Origin: Anisakis pegreffii | Lineage: Eukaryota; Nematoda; Chromadorea; Rhabditida; Anisakidae | Length of the DNA stretch: 64,000 nucleotides | Assembly (NCBI GenBank): GCA_035041965.1 | Contig: JAPYMA010002755.1 | Location: forward strand, 62,001 to 126,000 | Direction of reading: 5' to 3' | In this document: in pieces, positions 58,701 through 64,000 of the stretch | Layout of the letters: each line of letters starts with the position of its first letter | Position numbering within the stretch: the stretch's first letter is position 1 | Made by a program: the position numbers and the translations under genes | Notes under the pieces: generated by a model | What the model saw: only the letters and a program-made list of their open reading frames with translations | Told to the model about the DNA's origin: nothing | Database searches by the model: none

Positions 58701-60619
58701 GTGACCGAAATTCTGGGTCATCAATTTTCTATAGACACTAATTCAGTGACAAACCCCGAATCTATTTTTTTCGGACCGTCGGTCGACGGTCACTGAAATT
58801 CGGTTACCCATGGTTTAAACGTATTATTAGTAGCCGAACACAGATAGTATAATCCATGAATATGTTTAGATGTGGCTCGTCATCGAAACTTGTTAAAATT
58901 CCTCAACCAGTTGCAATGCGCAGTTAAAAATAGTTCACATTTCAGACTGTATGGGTGATTTTCGATTATTATTGGAATCGACAAGCCGCGCAGAGGACGC
59001 ATTTGAATCAGAAAGAGTTCAAGCAGTTGATTTTTACGACTATTTATGCGATTCCTCCGAACATCTGCAACATTCCCAGCATGTGTGAGTTGGTCATCCT
59101 GCCTTGTTGAGCATGCCAATGCCATCCGCCAACTGTAGACTTTCAGCAATTATCATCGAATCTGGGGAAAAATCAAATTATGATCACCAATTTCGACGCT
59201 ACATTAGCAGAAAGTTCAAGCAACGAAATTTCGAATAATTGACGAAGGAAGGCTAGTCAAGTAATAGATGCAAATGATTCCGTTTTGAGCAAATATGTTG
59301 GAGACTTTCTCTTGGTATTTTGCAGTGATAAGTAGCTCCGTTAATCACTCATTCGAAAAAAATATTTTTGTTCGGCTAAAAATAATTCGCTATCGCTGTT
59401 ATCGCATAGAATACAATCTGCCACTTGGTCTCTTATAAAGTCCATTATTTGGCATGCATTCTGTTGCGATCTTCATATTTTGAAATAGAAATTTTCGATC
59501 TAATGTTTTGAAAGTTTTATTCACCAAAAGTTGTTTCAAAGTTCACGAATGAAATAACGATAAGTTTCGAATGTCTGCATGAATATACCATATATGATTT
59601 AAGCGAAGAATTTTTTGCTTAAGTTTTCTTTTTCGTCCGAGAATCGCTGATTAACTTGCCTATTAATATTGTTATCATAATGATCCGATCGATTGCAGTG
59701 GTGGCTTACTGTGTTGTGATATCGGAATTTGATGATTCCCCTTCTCTGACACAATTTTATGACAGAATGCAAGCGACGAACGTAAGTGCCCAGTGGGATC
59801 AATTAATATTTCAGTCATTATTTCAATTAATAAATGGTTTCAGCACGTGAACTATATTTCTTCTTGCTGCACTCCCGAATTTCGTTCAGTTCTGAACATT
59901 TTCATTCGTGAAATCCAGTGATCATGAAAGTACACGGCAGAGCTCTTCTATACGGATGCAGAACGTTTTGATACTATCATATTGATACGTCAAAACCGCG
60001 AGGACTGGATGCTTCAGATTAGCTCACGCGTGTTCAAACCAAAGGAAGAGTCGTTCGTAGGCCTTAGAAACATAACTGGGAAATATGAGAGCTGGATGTT
60101 TCAAATTGTTCTGGACAACATTTTTCTGATTTGTAAAATCAAGTCAATACAGCTGCAACATCTTATTTTATTCTATACAAAGCTAATAAAGGCATTTAAA
60201 AGCGCTATGCTGGCTGAATAGAAACCACTCACTGATCACAAACCATATTGTGTAAATTATGAGTCAGATTTTCACTTGAAATGCTCTTCATCGTTGCTGA
60301 ATACTTTCAAAATTGCGTATATGATGTTATGAATAACAAGTTCGAGTCGTATGGACAATTGATAGAATTTTACGCATTTCAGGTTATTGCTGTCCAATTA
60401 TCGCCGATTATTCTCGTATTTTCAACAATAATTTGCTTTCCAACCTATCGAAAGGAAACAATCAAACTGCTCAGATGTTGTCAAGGGAAGAATAATGAAA
60501 ATACGAGTCGTGAAGTATGTTGCACTGAACTGAAGAAAAGTAATCCTCAACCCTCAGGGCTAATGAAAACTGGGAATGTTGGTGATAAAACTTCTGCAAG
60601 AAGGCCAGGCTGGACTTGA
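55710..60619 (+). CDS. Seven-transmembrane chemoreceptor-like gene (Sre-like), incomplete model
   Basis: Phase-consistent exons: 55710-55854 (signal-like MSIRASRLAVLSLFISVSA, NLT glycosylation site, ending CSYEINGLFC); 56645-56832 (LYFTNPSQIFELVTLTVSVL and two TM helices); an unresolved exon; 57629-57766 (IFVDYASAFVIAIYASSFRI..., joins the next in phase); 58068-58227 (RWKIYLVVFDVACILFAVFY and a second helix with NPLVTGV); 58946-59084; 59699-59781; then an unresolved part near 59950-60130; last exon about 60268-60619 with VIAVQLSPIILVFSTIICFP then TYRKETIKLLRCC and a hydrophilic tail. The N-x-P-S start of TM1 and the TM7 S/N-P-I-I...Y-R-K end resemble nematode Sre receptors, which detect environmental chemicals in sensory neurons; that role is inferred. 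A TIR element sits in the 58228-58945 intron. Confidence 0.5.
57360..57413. repeat. ~20-bp stem hairpin in an intron of the 7TM gene
   Basis: 'ttgaaaaaaaaacaaactga' is followed by about nine bases and 'tcagtttgttttttttttca'. The A/T-rich stem may be a folded short repeat. Confidence 0.7.
58325..58436. mobile_element. 112-bp MITE with 9-bp target-site duplication
   Basis: GTCACGTTT stands at 58316-58324 and again at 58437-58445. Inside it, 'gtgatgtctctattcca' and 'tggaatagaaacatcac' are inverted repeats with one mismatch. The element has no ORF and lies in an intron of the 7TM gene. The 8-9-bp duplication and GTGATG-type end fit hAT-derived MITEs. Confidence 0.8.
58620..58810. repeat. Possible interspersed repeat
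   Basis: Starts 'agctgggaaatgggt' like 27899 and ends in a self-complementary 'gaccgtcggtcgacggtc' palindrome. Confidence 0.35.
59320..59420. mobile_element. Interspersed short element, copy c
   Basis: 'gcagtgataagtagctccgt', 'aatcactcattcg' and 'aaaaataattcgctatcg' parallel 36695-36850 and 45325-45480. It lies in an intron of the 7TM gene. Confidence 0.35.
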
Positions 60620-60653
60620 TAATGAGAGATAGTCCATAAGAGATAGTCTTAAG

Positions 60654-61741
60654 TAGTGTTCGTCGGGGACTCCGACGGGGAACGCGAGGAGAGCCCCTCC
60701 CCGCGCGCAATTTACTCCCCGACTTTTTCGCGAGGATCTGCTCCCTTCGTCCAGTTTTCTCCCCGCGGAGACCCCCTCCCCGGGCGATCTGCTCCCCGAC
60801 TTTTTCTCGTGGACTACCCCGTCCAGTTTCGCGAACCTTCGCGAACAATCAAGTGAAAATGGCGAAATACCGCTGCAACACTCCCAATATTGTCTTGTTG
60901 CTTGCTTGGAAATGTGAGTAGAAGGTGTTTGGCTCAAATTTTGTTCGATTAGGGCGATCAGTTGTTTGAATTCTTGAAGTAACTGAATTTAGAATGCCCA
61001 ATATGGAACTTTCGGCTCGCCTGTCATCTTAAAAAAATCAAATATTGCTAAGGGGGAAATGAACAATGGCAAGTGACATTTTTCAAGGATATAATCATCG
61101 AGATCCAAAAACTTGTCGTGAACAATGGTTTCTTAAGTTTCCAACCTGTCATTCATTTGAAAATTCATGATTTTGCACTCAAATCAACTGAGTTATTGAC
61201 CAACTGATTGTGATTTTTTCGATATCAGAAGTATGAATCTATTATTCAAAAAATCGATGATGTTTCCGGTAATTGTTGTTGAGGTATTGGATTATTGGGG
61301 GCGTGAGTTAATGTGAAAATGATACGATATTTGAAATAATAAGATAGGATAAAACTGATAAGATAGAGATGTGAATAAAGTCTAACCAATTTATTGTGAG
61401 GTTTTTGAATGGTAGCAACATGTTATTTAAGGCTGCAGTCGTGTGCGCTTCATCATTGATAAATGATTTCATTTCACTCCCAAAGGTGCACATCGGGAGG
61501 AAAATTCTATTTAAAAAGCTAAAACGGAATTTTCAATGAAACTCCTTAAAACAGAAGAAAATCTTTCAAAAATTGAAATTCTGCTCAAAAATTCAACTGA
61601 GATGTTCCCCGTTTTCCACGTCGGGGAACACGGGGAGTGGTCATTCCCTGACGGGGTCCCCCTCCGCATGATTTGCTTCCCGTCTTTTTTGCGGGGAATC
61701 CCCCCTGCCCGTCCGAAAAAACTGCTCCCCGACGAACACTG
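60654..61741. mobile_element. hAT-like non-autonomous element with GC-rich ends
   Basis: The left terminus TAGTGTTCGTCGGGGA (60654) and the right terminus TCCCCGACGAACACTG (to 61741) form a ~15-bp TIR. The flanks GTCTTAAG (60646-60653) and GTCTGAAG (61742-61749) are an 8-bp duplication with one mismatch, as hAT transposases make. Both ends (60656-60850 and 61604-61741) are strikingly GC-rich in an AT-rich genome, while the middle is AT-rich. The GC-rich parts also resemble each other in direct orientation ('tccccgactttttcgcg' versus 'cttcccgtcttttttgcg'), so the alternative is a smaller GC-rich element split by a later insertion. No transposase ORF. It begins about 26 bp past the stop of the 7TM gene. 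Confidence 0.75.
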
Positions 61742-61749
61742 GTCTGAAG

Positions 61750-62160
61750 TAAGGAGAATATGATCACAAAAAGTCGGGAGAAGACATGGAATTGCTGGAA
61801 AAAATTCGTCTAGTCGCATAGGCAGCGCAAACAACACAGAAGTGACTTTGATCTAATGAATCAAAATCATTTTGATTCATCGCTGTTGCGTTGCTTTGAG
61901 TCATATTTAGGCAAAACACCTAGCACTCATATCGGCAACAAAGAGGAATTTTGAGCCGAAGGTTTCGAATGAAGTTATATCAGAACATCCAACTAGACAC
62001 GCCATCATTTTCATTAACCAACAACGTATCATATTGTTTTCGGCTCGCGGAGGCTCGAGTTGGCCCTTTTGGCCAACCCGATCTTCGCGAGTCACAAAAA
62101 TAACGTTTTGAAATACCGAATTTTAGTTTCCTTCACCGATATACATTTCTAAAATTTTTG
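61750..62160. other. Intergenic, no feature recognised
   Basis: Nothing supported. Confidence 0.45.
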
Positions 62161-62177
62161 TGCAACTCTGAATTTTC

Positions 62178-62721
62178 ATGCATCTCAGTTTTTGCCTGCA
62201 CTTTGAAACCTTGTTTCCTGATTTGTGTCCGTTCACTGTTGAGCGAATACATTCAGTGTTCTACATGATTCCTTATAACTTCTTTGCAATGACTCTTATC
62301 GCTATTTCCATCTGGAGCGATAATGATTCGGCGGTTGAAACTACGAATTACAGTCTAATCAGTTTGGAGCAACTCGTAGCATGCACTGAGTTGTTAGATG
62401 ATTTACGCATGTGGAAAGTGAGCCATGCCGAAACATTCAGGTTATTTTGAATTAAGAGTCAGTTTGAGACTGAATCAGAAGTTAAGTTTTTCTGCTCACG
62501 AAATCTTCGAAGATTTTGAAGCAGATTTCAATTCTGTCATGTGGTTTGTTTCGTTTCGTCACCAAATTTTAGCATATTTTCTTGGGGAATCCGCTGAAGG
62601 CTCACTTATAGCTGTGGGAAGTTTTCATTTTGGTTTAGTTCACTTTTTGTCGGAAATTCACGAAAACTCGCCACTACATACAGTTCTCTTGCCTGTAATG
62701 AAAACACGTCAAACAAGATGA
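62178..62721 (+). CDS. Unassigned exon-like ORFs
   Basis: Following an ATCTCAG acceptor (about 62188), a frame reads CLHFETLFPDLCPFTVERIH, SVFYMIPYNFFAMTLIAISI and ACTELLDDLRMWK, ending at a GTGAGC donor (about 62419). A second ORF (62425-62721) contains AHEIFEDFEADFNSVMWFVS. Composition looks coding and the first has one possible TM helix. Neither matches a family I know. They could be a neighbouring receptor-like gene. Confidence 0.3.
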
Positions 62722-62771
62722 TGTATGGTGATAATAGTGCCAAGCAACTTCATTCTGATCAGTATATAGTG

Positions 62772-62930
62772 AGGTTTAGGCTTTGACTTATGCTTAAGAC
62801 TGGGTTTAAACCCATAGGGCTTAGCGTAGTCTTAAGCTAAAGCTCACCCCTGGTTTAGGCTTAGGTTTGAACCGATTCTTGCCTCAAGCTTAGGCTGAGG
62901 CTTATTCTGGGCCTTCGCTGGGCTTATTAG
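62772..62930 (+). repeat. Degenerate TTAGGC-like repeat patch
   Basis: Contains many variants of 'cttagg/ttaggctt/gcttaag' (for example gtttaggcttagg, aagcttaggctgaggctt) and a perfect 14-bp palindrome TGGGTTTAAACCCA (62801-62814). The nematode telomere repeat is TTAGGC, so this could be a decayed interstitial telomeric tract; it could equally be the interior of a short element like 31852-32072. Confidence 0.4.
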
Positions 62931-63082
62931 CCACAAAAATGTGGGCGACGGAAGGTTTCAGAAACCACCAATATTTATTTGCACCATTAATTACCGATTT
63001 CTTCAGCTTTGCTTTCTGAGGATACAAAAATCAACTGAACGCATAAATTTCTCTTGAGTCATGACTATTGTTAACTATAAAC

Positions 63083-63450
63083 ATGGTGGAAAACAAGTAC
63101 TGCCTAATGAACAACAGTTGTTCCGATTATGAAACCATTCGGTGGCGTGCATTCCAACTATTTATACTTTTATATTCTCTCTCACTATTTATAGATTCCT
63201 TATTTTTGTAGCGATCAATTTATAATATTATTTATTTATCATTTCAGTGATTTCCGAACACATACTTCCCTTTTTTATTATGCGTATGATGAAATTGATT
63301 CTTGCTGGTGATAATTCTCAAGGAAACATCACCTCTACGCAACTCGTAATACGTGCTCCATTCCCTATAAATGTTGCAGTTATTCCCACACGTATTTGTG
63401 CACTGAGCCTGCATAATGTGCATGAAGACCTCAATCCTACGCCCAATTAA
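63083..63450 (+). CDS. Possible start of another membrane-protein gene
   Basis: An ATG at 63083 opens MVENKYCLMNNSCSDYETIR with WRAFQLFILLYSLSLFIDSL, an extracellular-looking N-terminus with NNS followed by a hydrophobic helix, ending at a stop (63209-63211) unless spliced. A TCATTTCAG acceptor at about 63247 precedes an ORF reading VISEHILPFFIMRMMKLILA. This may be a 7TM gene like the one upstream, but the evidence is thin. Confidence 0.25.
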
Positions 63451-63454
63451 CCGT

Positions 63455-64000
63455 TTCTTCCTCTCCTCATCCTTCCGTGATGATGTCGTAATATGCTGAA
63501 ACATTGAAAGGGAGCACACGTTCCGAGCTTCGCAAAGGTGACCCTTAGTTGTCAGCTGTCACTATCAATAACTTATGTGTATTTATAGCAGCGTATTCGT
63601 TGCTTTTACATGTTTCTGCATCTATTCGAAATGTGAGCGCATAATGTATTACGTATTGATGACTTCATGTAATTTTGTAACCTTTTCAATTCGATAAACA
63701 TGTTTCTATCCAATACACAAACGAACGTTTTGCATCGCTGCTTCTGCAAACTGGTTGGATAAATCTTTTTATTCCGAGTTATGTGTCTTCACGGTACACA
63801 ACTAAACATGATGTCAAGTAATACGATAGAAGCATCCTCGAAAATTCTTATGGATCTTCTGTGTTATCACGGATCTGAGCGGTGCACTTTCAGTCATAGC
63901 TATAGCTCGCATGGCAACCACATGGAAAGATGATTTATAGTTAATAAAGGCATGACTCGGGCTCGACAACATCAGTATTTTATTGGCACATGATTCGTTT
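63455..64000. other. Window end, no feature recognised
   Basis: No supported ORF, RNA or repeat. Confidence 0.45.

Noticed and set aside
1..64000. Search for tRNA, rRNA, snRNA or spliced-leader RNA genes.
   Set aside because: No cloverleaf, conserved A/B boxes or rRNA core sequence could be recognised by eye; a tRNAscan-SE/Infernal run would settle this.

Overview
The window is AT-rich eukaryotic DNA. Genes are split by short GT-AG introns, and most of the sequence is repeats and non-coding. Conserved genes look metazoan. Two features point to a nematode: a multi-exon 7TM gene resembling the Sre-type nematode chemoreceptors, and 3' splice sites placed directly at or just before start codons, as expected for spliced-leader trans-splicing. 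The nematode call is an inference and no species is assigned.

Layout. 1-20.3 kb is gene-poor. It holds a small TIR element, a probable broken minus-strand membrane-protein gene (1.3-2.3 kb), a tandemly duplicated unknown minus-strand locus (4.4-5.5 and 6.15-7.1 kb), a block of ~402-bp tandem repeats (9.3-11.3 kb), low-complexity DNA and an uncertain gene at 17-18.1 kb. 20.5-27.8 kb is a compact island of four recognisable housekeeping genes: FRA10AC1 and ICMT (both minus, head to tail), NDUFAF2 (plus, divergent from ICMT) and a REEP/YOP1-family gene (minus, convergent with NDUFAF2). Their roles are separate: an RNA-processing-associated factor, CAAX-protein methylation, complex I assembly and ER shaping.

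28-34.6 kb has more of the ~402-bp repeat in reverse orientation, one F-BAR-like exon, a TIR element and an unassigned ORF. 34.7-40.0 and 43.3-48.7 kb are two direct copies of a ~5.3-kb segment. Each carries two unknown exon sets whose frames and splice phases hold in both copies. A LINE reverse-transcriptase relic sits only in copy 1. Between the copies lie a cuticle-collagen-like fragment, a 30-bp minisatellite and a short duplicated minus-strand exon.

49.5-51.8 kb is a large inverted repeat with ~712-bp arms. Its left arm carries the start and signal-peptide exon of a small Cys-rich secreted protein; the right-arm copy has lost the ATG. 52.4-53.9 kb has more satellite, a long hairpin and a 16-bp tandem array. 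55.7-60.6 kb is the 7TM gene, with a small TIR element in one intron and a GC-rich hAT-like element inserted about 26 bp after its stop. The last 2 kb holds unassigned exon-like ORFs.

No defence system, CRISPR array, tRNA or rRNA was found. The best candidates for something undescribed are the palindrome-borne secreted-protein gene and the paired duplicated exon sets. Neither is recognised as a known family.
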